Origin: SHWC01 sp050173345 | GTDB lineage: Bacteria; Pseudomonadota; Alphaproteobacteria; UBA828 | Reading direction: 5' to 3' | DNA: 64,000 nucleotides | Assembly (NCBI GenBank): GCA_050173345.1 | Contig: JBFXKW010000015.1 | Coordinates: forward strand, 1-64,000 | Shown: piece by piece, positions 31,948 through 40,685 of the stretch | Layout of the letters: each line of letters starts with the position of its first letter | How positions within the stretch are numbered: position 1 is the stretch's first letter | The notes under the pieces: model-generated | What the model was told of the DNA's origin: nothing | Databases searched by the model: none | The model's input: the letters and a program-made list of their open reading frames with translations, nothing else | Translations under genes and position numbers: made by a program

Positions 31948-33402
31948 ATGAGCGGAGACATCGCAGCGCTTCTCGATACGAGCGACGCCACCGGGCTCGG
32001 CCAGCGGGTCAAGGCCGGCGAGGTGAAGGCCAGCGAGCTGGTGGAAGAGGCGATCAAGCGCATCGAGGCACTCAACCCGAAGCTCAACGCGGTCTGCCTC
32101 AAGACCTACGACCTCGCGCGCAAGATGGCCGCGGATCCGGCGCTGCCCGATGGCCCGTTCAAGGGCGTGCCGTTCGCGCTGAAGGACCTCGGCACGCTGT
32201 GGACCGGTCTGCCGACCACCAATGCCTGCCCCTACTTCAAGGATTTCGTGGCGCCCGCCGACATGGAGTATGTCCGGCGCATCAAGAACCTCGGCATCGT
32301 GCTGGTGGGCAAGAGCAACACGCCCGAGCTCGGCTGGTGCATCGCGACCGAGAACAAGCTCTACGGCACCACCCGCAACCCCTGGAACGAGGCCGTCGGC
32401 CCCGGCGGGTCGAGCGGCGGCTCGGCCTCGGCGGTCGCCGCCGGGCTGGTGCCGCTGGCGGATGCGAGCGACGGCGGCGGCTCGATCCGCCTGCCCGCCG
32501 CGCATTGCGGCCTGGTCGGCCTCAAGCCGTCGCGCGGGCGCATCACGCTCGTGCCGCAATACGCGGACTTCTGGTACGGCGCGGCGGTCTTCCTCTGCGT
32601 CAGCCGCACGATACGCGACACCGCGAACTATCTCGACGGCGTGCACGGCCGCTGGCCCGGCGACGTCTATTACAGCCGGCCGCCCCATGGCCGCTATGCC
32701 ACGATGATCGAGCGGCCGCCGCAGCGGCTGCGCATCGCCTTCACCGTCAAGACGCCCGGCGGCTTCGAGGTCCATCCCGAGGTGGTCGAGGCGGTCAGAA
32801 ACGCGGCGGCGCTCTGCGAGAAGCTCGGCCATTTCGTCGAGGAGCGCGACCTAGACTTCGACCATACGGCGTTCGCCAAGACCTTCACCCGCGTCTGCGC
32901 GGTCAAGAACGCGACCGGCTTCGCCGATGTCGCGCCCTTCTTCGGCCATGAGGTGCGCGAGGACGAGGTCTCGTCCGCGATCTGGGCGCAGATCCAGGCC
33001 GGGCGCAAGATCACCGGCATCGAGCATTCGCAGGACGTCGACCGGATGCGCCTGCTCGGCCGCCAGATCGTCGAGCAGACCACGGTCGCCGACGTGCACA
33101 TCATGCCGGTGATGCGCCATCCGCCGCGCCCGCACAAGTATTACGACATGTACGAGCTCGACAACGCGACGTTCACCGAGCGGCTGATGGCCGATGTCGC
33201 CTTCACCTCGCCGTTCAACGTCTCGGGCCAGCCCGCGCTCTCGCTGCCGATGCACTGGACCAAGGACGGCCTGCCGGTCGGCGTGCAGTTCGTCGGCCAT
33301 GAGAGCGACGAGGCGACGCTGCTCCGCCTCGGCGCGCAGATCGAGCGCGCGGCGCCTTGGCGCCAGCGCCGGCCACCGATCAGCGCGGCTTCAACCCGCT
33401 GA
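31948..33402 (+). CDS. Amidase signature-family hydrolase (484 aa)
   Basis: This is a Ser-cisSer-Lys amidase. Lys79 (PFALKDLG), cis-Ser155 in GPGGSSGGSASAVAAG and nucleophile Ser179 in ASDGGGSIRLPAA have the expected spacing (24 residues between the two serines). Length suits stand-alone amidases that cut aliphatic or aromatic amides, not GatA, because GatB/GatC are absent. An aagggg site lies ten bases before ATG 31948, so an in-frame start at 31897 is less likely. It ends 12 bases into the convergent livM gene. With the Liv-type importer and the formamidase-like gene next door, it may help use imported amides, though this is inference. Confidence 0.87.
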   Translation: MSGDIAALLDTSDATGLGQRVKAGEVKASELVEEAIKRIEALNPKLNAVCLKTYDLARKMAADPALPDGPFKGVPFALKDLGTLWTGLPTTNACPYFKDFVAPADMEYVRRIKNLGIVLVGKSNTPELGWCIATENKLYGTTRNPWNEAVGPGGSSGGSASAVAAGLVPLADASDGGGSIRLPAAHCGLVGLKPSRGRITLVPQYADFWYGAAVFLCVSRTIRDTANYLDGVHGRWPGDVYYSRPPHGRYATMIERPPQRLRIAFTVKTPGGFEVHPEVVEAVRNAAALCEKLGHFVEERDLDFDHTAFAKTFTRVCAVKNATGFADVAPFFGHEVREDEVSSAIWAQIQAGRKITGIEHSQDVDRMRLLGRQIVEQTTVADVHIMPVMRHPPRPHKYYDMYELDNATFTERLMADVAFTSPFNVSGQPALSLPMHWTKDGLPVGVQFVGHESDEATLLRLGAQIERAAPWRQRRPPISAASTR

Positions 33403-34377
33403 TTCGGGGATTCGCGGCCGCAGCACGCGCCGGAGCCGATCCAGCGCGTGCTGCAGGCCGGCGATGATGCCGCCCGGATAGAACAGCAGCACCAGGATGA
33501 TCAGGGCGGCGATGATCAGGAAGCGGGTCGGCCCGAGATCGACCATCGCCTCGGAGACGATGGTGATGACGAAGGCGCCGACGATCGGCCCGTAGATGCT
33601 GCCGATGCCGCCGAGCAGCATCATGGAGAGTGCGAGCGAGAGCGGGCCGAAGCCGAAGATCTCGGGCGAGGCGACGCGGGCATAGCAGGAGAAGAAGCCG
33701 CCGGCGATGCCGGTGAAGACCGCGCTCGCGACCAGGGTGAGCAGCCGTTGGCGCGCCAGCGAGATGCCGCGGCTGATCGCATAGTCCTCGTTGTCGCGCA
33801 ATGCCACGATGCTGAGGCCGAAATGCGAGCGCACGACACGCTCAAGATAGACGGTCGAGGCGATCAGGAGCGCGAGCGCGACGAAGTAGTAGCCGAAGCG
33901 GCCGTCGGTCGAGAAGCTGTAGGCGCCGATCTTCAAGGGCGGCACCAGCGGCATGCCGAGCGAGCCGCCGGTGATCGATTGCTGGCTCATGATGAGCTGC
34001 AGGCAGAGCTGGCTGAACGCGAAGGTGACCAGCACCACGTAGATGCCCTTCAGGCGCAGCACGGGCACGCTGACGATGACAGCGGCGACGCCCGCGACCA
34101 GCCCGGCGATGAAGATGGTGGCCCAGGGCGAGATGCCGACGGTCTTTGAGAGGATCGCCGAGGCATAGGCGCCGAGCCCGAAGAAGGCGAGGTGGCCGAA
34201 ATTGAAGACGCCGCCATAGCCGAGGCTGAGATTCCAGTTCGACGCCACGATGGCGTAGATCATGGCGACGATGACGAGGTGGCGGATATAGGGCGAGGGC
34301 ACCACGAACGGCAGAATGATCAGGACCGCGAGGCAGGCCGCGCGCACCGCATTGCCGCTGGTCATGGTAACGCGCAT
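33391..34377 (-). CDS. livM: Branched-chain amino acid/amide-type ABC permease LivM (328 aa)
   Basis: This is the second permease of a HAAT-family importer. About ten hydrophobic segments are present. YAIVASNWNLSLGYGGVFNFGHLAFFG (motif ~41-67) is the LivM hallmark, and the ATPase-contact loop ALRDNEDYAISRGI is at ~190-203. SMMLLGGIGSIYGPIVGAF follows near ~255. It is the last gene of the livKGFHM-like operon, four bases after livH. The ligand could be amino acids, amides or urea-like compounds. Location opposite a formamidase-like gene makes amides a fair guess. Confidence 0.9.
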   Translation of the reverse strand: MRVTMTSGNAVRAACLAVLIILPFVVPSPYIRHLVIVAMIYAIVASNWNLSLGYGGVFNFGHLAFFGLGAYASAILSKTVGISPWATIFIAGLVAGVAAVIVSVPVLRLKGIYVVLVTFAFSQLCLQLIMSQQSITGGSLGMPLVPPLKIGAYSFSTDGRFGYYFVALALLIASTVYLERVVRSHFGLSIVALRDNEDYAISRGISLARQRLLTLVASAVFTGIAGGFFSCYARVASPEIFGFGPLSLALSMMLLGGIGSIYGPIVGAFVITIVSEAMVDLGPTRFLIIAALIILVLLFYPGGIIAGLQHALDRLRRVLRPRIPESAG

Positions 34378-34381
34378 AGCC

Positions 34382-35254
34382 TCAGCCCTTCCTGCCGAAC
34401 AGGCCGGTCGGGCGCACCAGGAGCACCACGATCATCACGCCGAAGAGCAGCGCCGGCGTCCAATAAAGGCCGATGAAGAAGACGCCGAGCGCCTCCATCA
34501 GGCCGATCACATAGGCCGCGCCGATCGTGCCGCCGAGGCTGCCGAGCCCGCCGAAGATCGCGACGATCAGCGATTTCACCAGCGGCTCGTTGCCGAGCGC
34601 GGGCGTGATCAGGCGGATCGAGCCGAGCAGGATGCCGGAGAGCCCGGCAAGGCCGGCCGAGAGCGCAAAGGCGGAGCTATAGAGCAGCGGCACGTTCATG
34701 CCCATGAGCAGCGCCGATTCGCGGTTCTGCGAGACGGCACGGATCGCCGAGCCGAGCCGGGTGAATTTGAGGAACAGCCAGAGCGCGATCAGGGTGAGCG
34801 GCGCGATCGCGATGATCAGCACCTCGTGCGCCGAGATCGCGGTCGAGAGCAGCCCGACCTTGCCCTCGATCAGCGGGTCGAGCTGCTTGTAGCGCGCGCC
34901 CCAGATCAGGAGCGTGCCGTTCTCGAAGAAGATCGAGGCGCTGAGCGTGGTGATCACCGCGATCAGCACGACGTCGCGCCGCGCCAGGAACGGGCGCACC
35001 AGGATCAGCTCGGCGACGAAGCCGATGCCGATCAGCGCGGCGATGCCGAGCGCGAGCCCGGCGGCCGGCCCGAGGCCCCAGCCCAGGTCGTTGCCGAGCT
35101 GCCAGGCGATCAGCGCGCCGAGCGCCATGAAGATGCCGTGCGCGAAGTTGAAGATGCCGAGCGTGGTCCACACCAGCGACAGGCCGGTCGCCATCATGGC
35201 GTAGAGCGAACCGAGCACGATCCCGCTGAGGAAAACGGATTGCGCGGCGTCCAT
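34382..35254 (-). CDS. livH: Branched-chain amino acid/amide-type ABC permease LivH (290 aa)
   Basis: This is the first permease of the same importer. The LivH family pattern is visible: GIVLGSLYAMMATGLSLVWTT (~11-31), TLGIFNFAHGIFMALGALI, and LYKQLDP-like loops, then LGSAIRAVSQNRESALLMGMN at the ATPase-contact loop (~167-187) and VAIFGGLGSLGGTIGAAY. About eight membrane segments are present. It lies 9 bases after livF. Together with LivM it forms the membrane channel. The order livK-livG-livF-livH-livM here places ATPases before permeases, which is a usual variant. Confidence 0.9.
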   Translation of the reverse strand: MDAAQSVFLSGIVLGSLYAMMATGLSLVWTTLGIFNFAHGIFMALGALIAWQLGNDLGWGLGPAAGLALGIAALIGIGFVAELILVRPFLARRDVVLIAVITTLSASIFFENGTLLIWGARYKQLDPLIEGKVGLLSTAISAHEVLIIAIAPLTLIALWLFLKFTRLGSAIRAVSQNRESALLMGMNVPLLYSSAFALSAGLAGLSGILLGSIRLITPALGNEPLVKSLIVAIFGGLGSLGGTIGAAYVIGLMEALGVFFIGLYWTPALLFGVMIVVLLVRPTGLFGRKG

Positions 35255-35263
35255 GGCCCGCTC

Positions 35264-35983
35264 CTAGTGCTCGCCGAAGTACATCTGCATGATCTCCGCA
35301 TGGTCGAGCCGGTCGGTCGAGGCGACGTCGAGCGCGACCGCGCCGTGATTGATCATGTAGAGCCGGTCGGTGAGCGCCACCAGGAACTCGACGTCCTGCT
35401 CGACCAGCACGAGCGGCACGCCGGCGCGCGAGATCTTGCCGATCGCCTCCAGGAGCTCGTCCTTGAGCTTGGGCGCGAGGCCGAGCGTCGGCTCGTCGAG
35501 CATGAGGAGCGAGGGCGCGCCCATCAGCCCGACGCCGATCGCGAGCATCTGCCGCTCGCCGCCGGAGAGCGTGCGGCTGAGCTGGCGCCGCCGCTCGGCG
35601 AGGCGCGGGAACAGCTCGAGCACGCGCGCGAGGTTCTCCGCCTGACCGTCGCGCGCCCGCTTGCAGTAAGCGCCGAGGCGCAGATTCTCCATCACGGTGA
35701 GCTGCGGGAACAGCACGTTGCCTTGGGGTACGTGGATCAGGCCGAGATCGACCACCGCGCGCGGCGCGATGCCGCCGATCTCCTTGCCTTCGAGCAGGAT
35801 GCTGCCGCGCCACGGCTTGAGCAGGCCGGAGATCGTCTTGAGCAAGGTGGACTTGCCGTGGCCGTTCGGCCCGAACAGGCCGACCCGCTCGCCCGCATCG
35901 AGGCGCAGGCTGACGCCCCACAGCACCTGGGTGCGGCCATAGCCGGCGGCGAGGTCATTGACTTCAAGCATGGGCGGCGACAT
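35264..35983 (-). CDS. livF: Branched-chain amino acid/amide-type ABC ATPase LivF (239 aa)
   Basis: This is a single ABC ATPase with Walker A FGPNGHGKSTLLKT (~36-49), a Q-loop region, signature LSGGERQMLAIG (~138-149), Walker B LLMLDEPTLGLAP and the H-loop VLVEQDVEF. A 20-base overlap with the livG gene shows tight coupling. The LivF assignment follows from similarity of the C-terminus (LYMINHGAVAL) and the small size. Confidence 0.9.
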   Translation of the reverse strand: MSPPMLEVNDLAAGYGRTQVLWGVSLRLDAGERVGLFGPNGHGKSTLLKTISGLLKPWRGSILLEGKEIGGIAPRAVVDLGLIHVPQGNVLFPQLTVMENLRLGAYCKRARDGQAENLARVLELFPRLAERRRQLSRTLSGGERQMLAIGVGLMGAPSLLMLDEPTLGLAPKLKDELLEAIGKISRAGVPLVLVEQDVEFLVALTDRLYMINHGAVALDVASTDRLDHAEIMQMYFGEH

Positions 35984-36719
35984 CGGCGCTCCGCGTGCCG
36001 AGATAGGCCTCGATGACCTCCGGGTTCCGCATCACCTCGCCGGGCAAGCCGGTGACCAGCTCCTTGCCCTGGTTGAGCACCATGACGCGCTCGGAAAGCG
36101 AGAGCAGCAGCGGCAGCACATGTTCGATGATGAGCACGCCGACGCCCTGCTGGTTGACCCGCCGGACCAGCGCGGCGGTCTCCGCCACTTCGGGCTTGGT
36201 CAGGCCGGAGGCGGGCTCGTCGAGCAGCAGCAGGCGCGGCTGCGTGGTCAACGCGGAGGCGATCATCAGGCGCTTCTTGTCGAACACCGAAAGCTCGCCT
36301 GCCGGCCGGTCGAACTGCGCTGCGTCGATGCCGACGAAGCCGAGCGCCTCCCTGGCGCGCGCCTCGATCCCGGCCGCGCCCTGGCCGCGCTCATGGCCGT
36401 AGACCGCGCCGAGCACCGTGTTCTGGATCGTGGTGAGCGATTCGAACGTGGTCTCCTTCTGGAAGGTGCGCGCGACGCCGAGCTGGCAGATGCGGTGCGG
36501 CGCCAGCCGGTCGATGCGCCGGCCCTCGAAGCTGATGCGGCCGCCATCGGGCGGGAACGGGATCGAGGTGATGATGTTGAAGAGCGTGCTCTTGCCGCTG
36601 CCGTTCGGCCCCGCGATGCCGAAGATCTCGCCCTCGCGCACGGCGAACGACACCCCGTCGACCGCACGGAGCTGGCCGAAGGACTTCCTCGCATCCTCGA
36701 CGATCAGGACATCGTTCAT
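35964..36719 (-). CDS. livG: Branched-chain amino acid/amide-type ABC ATPase LivG (251 aa)
   Basis: This is the partner ATPase of LivF. Walker A is GPNGSGKSTLFNII (~36-49). The LivG-type insert region is present (LAPHRICQLGVARTFQ, ~71-86), where FQ is the Q-loop. The signature is degenerate (GELSVFDKKRLMIASAL in place of LSGGQ), and Walker B is LLLLDEPASGL. A degenerate signature in LivG-type subunits is unusual but occurs in amide/urea-type transporters. The gene starts ~104 bases after the binding-protein gene. Confidence 0.88.
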   Translation of the reverse strand: MNDVLIVEDARKSFGQLRAVDGVSFAVREGEIFGIAGPNGSGKSTLFNIITSIPFPPDGGRISFEGRRIDRLAPHRICQLGVARTFQKETTFESLTTIQNTVLGAVYGHERGQGAAGIEARAREALGFVGIDAAQFDRPAGELSVFDKKRLMIASALTTQPRLLLLDEPASGLTKPEVAETAALVRRVNQQGVGVLIIEHVLPLLLSLSERVMVLNQGKELVTGLPGEVMRNPEVIEAYLGTRSADVAAHA

Positions 36720-36823
36720 GGCGGGCCGCCGGCCGGGTTTTCGCTGCCTATCGATAGGGCAAGCGAGCGCGAAACGGGGCGAAGGGCCGCCCGGTATGAA
36801 AGCCGGACGGCCCTGTCACGGCC

Positions 36824-38098
36824 TCACTTCATCCAAGGCGGCTTGCGGAACTCGCCATTGGCGTACTTGCCGGGCGCGAACAGCACGCGCTCGCCTTCCC
36901 AGATCTGATAGAAGGTGAGCGGGATGTGGTCGTCGGTCTGCACGATCAGGTGCGTCTTGGGGTCGAACACGGCGTGGCCCTCGGCGACGTCCTTGTCGGT
37001 CTCGGAGAGCGCCTTGGTCACCGCGCGGCGGTCGTTCGGGTCGCCGGCCTTCTTGGCCGCCTCGGCGTACATGTAGGCCATCTCGTAGAGGCCGACGCCA
37101 TAGGGCCCCGGCTCGACGCCCCAGCGATCCTTGAACTTCTTCACGATCTCCTGGGTGCGCGGCAGGGTCGGAATGTGGCCGCCGAGCAGGTTGTAGATCA
37201 CGCCGGTCGCCTTGTCCTTGGTCAGCTCGAGGAACTCGGGCACCGACGGGCCGTACTGGATGAACACCAGGCTGTCGGTCGGGTCTTCGAGGAACTGCGT
37301 AATGAAGGTGACCGCGTTGCTCGGCACCCAGTCGGTGTTGATCACGAGGTCCGGCGGATCCTGCCGCACCTTGGCGAGGAAGGCGCGCCAATCATTGACT
37401 TCGCCGCTCGGGATCAGCTCATCGACGGTGACGGTCCAGCCCGCGCCGGTGAAGCTCTTCTTGAGGCCCTCGTAGATGGTCTTGGAATAGGCGTTGTCGG
37501 ACGAGATGATGGCAAGCTTCTTGTTCTTGAGCGTGATCTTGCCGCCGCCCGCGAGGCTCTCGACCACCGGCAGCACGCCCTGCTCGTAGCCGTCATAGGA
37601 CGGCACCAGCGACCAGATCATCCAGTAGGCATCCGGGTCCGGGCTGACGATCTCGCGCGTCTGCTGCGAGTTGCCCGCCACGAAATAGGGCATCTCGTGC
37701 TCGCGGAAGAACTCGATCTCGAAGTTCGACAGGCTGGCATAGCCAGTCAGCACGAAGTTGATGTCCTTGTCGGAGAGCAGGCGCTCGGCGCCGCTCAGCA
37801 CGGCATCCGAGGTCTGGTCCTTCACATCGGAAGGCACCGCCTCGAACTTGTAGCCCGGCACCAGGCCGGCCGCGTTGATCTCCTCGAACGCGAGCTGGAC
37901 GCCGCGTACCGTCTCCTCGCCGTCCGCCGCGCCCGGCCCGGACAAGGCGGCCAGCACGCCGACCTTGACGAGCTGGTCCTCGGCGTCTGCCGATTGCGGA
38001 GCAAGCGCGAGGCCCAGCGCGGCCATCGCCGCCGCGGCCAAGGCGCCCCGCACGACCCTGGCAAAGCGCCCAGGGCCCGATCGCTCAATTGATGACAT
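36824..38098 (-). CDS. livK: Periplasmic binding protein of Liv/amide type (424 aa)
   Basis: The long basic N-terminus is followed by a signal peptide (VVRGALAAAAMAALGLALAPQSADA), cleaved near residue 39. The mature protein is a type 1 periplasmic-binding fold of the Leu/Ile/Val or amide family: VKVGVLAALSGPGAADGEETVRG-like N-strand motif at ~44-66, FVLTGYASLSNFEIEFFREHEMP, and LAIISSDNAYSKTIYEGLKKSF at ~190-211. It is the first gene of the importer operon and is divergent from the formamidase-like gene. Ligands in this family include branched-chain amino acids, short-chain amides and urea, so no ligand can be fixed. Confidence 0.88.
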   Translation of the reverse strand: MSSIERSGPGRFARVVRGALAAAAMAALGLALAPQSADAEDQLVKVGVLAALSGPGAADGEETVRGVQLAFEEINAAGLVPGYKFEAVPSDVKDQTSDAVLSGAERLLSDKDINFVLTGYASLSNFEIEFFREHEMPYFVAGNSQQTREIVSPDPDAYWMIWSLVPSYDGYEQGVLPVVESLAGGGKITLKNKKLAIISSDNAYSKTIYEGLKKSFTGAGWTVTVDELIPSGEVNDWRAFLAKVRQDPPDLVINTDWVPSNAVTFITQFLEDPTDSLVFIQYGPSVPEFLELTKDKATGVIYNLLGGHIPTLPRTQEIVKKFKDRWGVEPGPYGVGLYEMAYMYAEAAKKAGDPNDRRAVTKALSETDKDVAEGHAVFDPKTHLIVQTDDHIPLTFYQIWEGERVLFAPGKYANGEFRKPPWMK

Positions 38099-38246
38099 CC
38101 CTACCTCCCGTTTGCACCGTTCTCGTTCGATTATCCGTCAGCCGGAAACGTCTGTCGGTCGTCGCGGCGGCCGTGCGGTCCGCGACGAACCGCCGCTGTC
38201 TCTGTCGGGGGCAATGAAGGGAGCATGCGGGCGCGTGACTGGAGTT

Positions 38247-38270
38247 GTCAAGGAACGCTCGATCCTTGAC
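38247..38270. promoter_or_regulatory. Perfect 8-bp dyad in the divergent liv/formamidase intergenic region
   Basis: gtcaagga (38247-38254) and tccttgac (38263-38270) are perfect inverted repeats with an 8-base centre. It is 126 bases before the formamidase-like start and ~149 bases from the liv operon start, which is suitable for a shared regulator controlling both directions. No regulator gene is adjacent. Confidence 0.5.
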
Positions 38271-38395
38271 CGTGAGTTGTATGACCGGGTTGCGAAGGGC
38301 GCAGGCCGATCCGCATATTTCGATACCAAGGGATGCTGGAATGTCGGCGGCGGCCGCGCCACTATGCCGGCGCCAATGCAGACGGGGGAACAGCG

Positions 38396-40657
38396 ATGCT
38401 CAAGATTACCGGCTATAGCGACAGGATCAGCGCACGGCCCGGCGAGACGGTGCGCTTCATGGTCAATTGCGAGCATCCGACCTATCGCACCGACGTCGTG
38501 CGGCTGATCTGTGGCGACGACAACCCGAAGGGGCCGGGCTACAAGGAGACCGTGGTGCCGACGCCGATCAACGGCAAGCGCCATCGCGGCCGGCGCCAGG
38601 CGATCCTGATGGGCTCCTACGGCATCGTCCCGTCCAAGCCGGTGCTCGACTCGCTCGACAGCTTCACGGTCGCGGCCTATGTCTGGCCGACCACGCCGAA
38701 AAAGGGCGAGCAGGCGCTGATCGGCCGCTGGCAGGCGCGCGGCGGCGCGGGCTTCACGCTGGTGATCGACGACAGGGGCGCGCTTGCGTTGCGCGTCGGC
38801 GACGGCAAGGGCCGTGTCGAGACGGTCTCGACCGGCCGGAAGCTGCGCGAGCGCTACTGGTACCTGGTCGCGGCGAGCGTCGATGCCGCGACGCGCAAGG
38901 TGACGCTGCACCAGGAGCCGCTCAGCCCGTGCATCGGCGTGAAGGACCAGCGCACCCTGTCGCGCCGGCTCGACCTCAAGCCCGCCGCGGCGAAGGACGC
39001 GCCCCTGCTGTTCGCGGCGCACGCCGAGGGCAAGACCAAGGAGCGGCTGCGCACCGCGCTGCACTATAACGGCCGCATCGACAGCCCGCGCCTCGCGCGC
39101 GGCGCGCTGTCGCGCGACGAGATCGACACCCTGCTGCGCAGCCCGCACGATGCGCGCGTCATCGACGCGCTCGTCGCGGCGTGGGATTTCAGCATCGACA
39201 TCCCGACCACGCGCCTCGCCGATAGCGGGCCCGAGCGGCTCGACGGCGAGACGGTCAACCTGCCGGCGCGCGCCATGACCGGCCACAACTGGACCGGCGA
39301 GGAGCTCAACTGGCAGCGCGCGCCGCACCACTACGGCGCCGTGCACTTCCACGACGACGACCTCTACGACGCCGGCTGGGAGGTGGACTTCCCGCTCGAG
39401 ATCCCGGCGAGCCTGAAAAGCGGCATCTACGCGGCGCGGCTCAGGGCCGGCAAGGACGAGGAATACATCCCCTTCGTCGTGCTGCCGCGCCGGGGCAAGG
39501 AGAACAAGGTCGCCTTCCTGATGCCGAGCGCGAGCTACATGGCCTACGCCAATGAGAGCCTGGGCTACGGCATGTCGGGCGCCGAGATGATGGCGGGCCA
39601 GCTCACCACCTTCTCGCCGACCCATCTCTTCCTGCTCACCCATCCCGAATACGGCCAGTCGCTCTACGATTCGCACAGCGACGGCTCGGGCGTCTGCTAT
39701 TCCTCGCGCCTGCGGCCGATCCTCAACATGCGGCCGAAGTACCAGTTCCAGTTCTCGTGCCGCAGCGAGGCCGGCTCGCGCCTGCGCGAGTTCAACGCCG
39801 ACCTCAACGTGATCGACTGGCTCACCCATTTCGACATCCCGCACGACGTGATCACCGACGAGGATCTGCACGACGAGGGCTATCCGCTGCTCAAGCCCTA
39901 TCGCGCGGTGATCACCGGCGGGCACCCTGAATACTATTCGGCCGCGATGCGCGATGCAGTGGCGCGCTTCACCCAGGGCGGCGGCCGCTTCATGTATCTC
40001 GGCGGCAACGGCTTCTACTGGCGCGTCGCATTCAGCGAGACGCTGCCCGGCGTGATCGAGCTCCGGCGCGCGGAGGGCGGCATCCGCACCTGGGAGGCGC
40101 GCGTCGGCGAGGCCTATATGGGCTTCACCGGCGAATATGGCGGCATGTGGCGGCGCCAGGGCAATACCGCGCCGCAGGCCCTCGTCGGCGTCGGCTTCAC
40201 CTCGGAGGGCTTCGACAACTCGTCCTACTATCGGCGCACCAAGGACAGCTTCGACCCGCGCGTCGCCTTCATGTTCAAGGGCATCGGCAAGGACGAGCTG
40301 ATCGGCGATTTCGGCTATCACGGCGACGGCGCCGCCGGCAATGAGCTGGACCGCGCCGACCCCGCGCTCGGCACGCCCTCCAACGCGCTGGTGGTGGCGA
40401 GCTCCGAGAACCACAGCGAGAGCTATCTGCTGGTCAACGAGGAGATCCTGGTCAGCAACCCGTGGGTGGACGGCACCAACAACCCGCTGGTGCGCGCCGA
40501 CATCGTGTTCTACGAGACGCCGAACGGCGGCGCGGTGTTCTCCACCGGCTCGATCGCCTATAACGGCGCGCTGCCCTGGAACAACTACGACAACAACGTG
40601 GCGAGGCTCACCACCAACGTGCTGCGCCGCTTCATGGACCCGAAGCCGTTCCTCTGA
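38396..40657 (+). CDS. N,N-dimethylformamidase large-subunit-like amidohydrolase (753 aa)
   Basis: This matches the large (beta) subunit of N,N-dimethylformamidase, an iron enzyme that hydrolyses N-substituted formamides to an amine and formate. The N-terminus (ITGYSDRISARPGETVRFMV) is typical. Residues ~90-220 form a concanavalin/LamG-like beta sandwich (SFTVAAYVWPTTP), and the catalytic part has LMPSASYMAYANES (~375-387) and ITGGHPEYYSAAMRDAV (~505-521). The large-subunit length is normal (~760). Authentic enzymes need a ~130-aa small subunit encoded just upstream, and none is here. The start ATG has a gggggaa site. It is divergent from the liv operon and 28 bases before an alcohol dehydrogenase gene. 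The substrate may be another amide. Confidence 0.82.
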   Translation: MLKITGYSDRISARPGETVRFMVNCEHPTYRTDVVRLICGDDNPKGPGYKETVVPTPINGKRHRGRRQAILMGSYGIVPSKPVLDSLDSFTVAAYVWPTTPKKGEQALIGRWQARGGAGFTLVIDDRGALALRVGDGKGRVETVSTGRKLRERYWYLVAASVDAATRKVTLHQEPLSPCIGVKDQRTLSRRLDLKPAAAKDAPLLFAAHAEGKTKERLRTALHYNGRIDSPRLARGALSRDEIDTLLRSPHDARVIDALVAAWDFSIDIPTTRLADSGPERLDGETVNLPARAMTGHNWTGEELNWQRAPHHYGAVHFHDDDLYDAGWEVDFPLEIPASLKSGIYAARLRAGKDEEYIPFVVLPRRGKENKVAFLMPSASYMAYANESLGYGMSGAEMMAGQLTTFSPTHLFLLTHPEYGQSLYDSHSDGSGVCYSSRLRPILNMRPKYQFQFSCRSEAGSRLREFNADLNVIDWLTHFDIPHDVITDEDLHDEGYPLLKPYRAVITGGHPEYYSAAMRDAVARFTQGGGRFMYLGGNGFYWRVAFSETLPGVIELRRAEGGIRTWEARVGEAYMGFTGEYGGMWRRQGNTAPQALVGVGFTSEGFDNSSYYRRTKDSFDPRVAFMFKGIGKDELIGDFGYHGDGAAGNELDRADPALGTPSNALVVASSENHSESYLLVNEEILVSNPWVDGTNNPLVRADIVFYETPNGGAVFSTGSIAYNGALPWNNYDNNVARLTTNVLRRFMDPKPFL

Positions 40658-40685
40658 GCGGCGCGGCCGTATCTGGGGAACCGAC

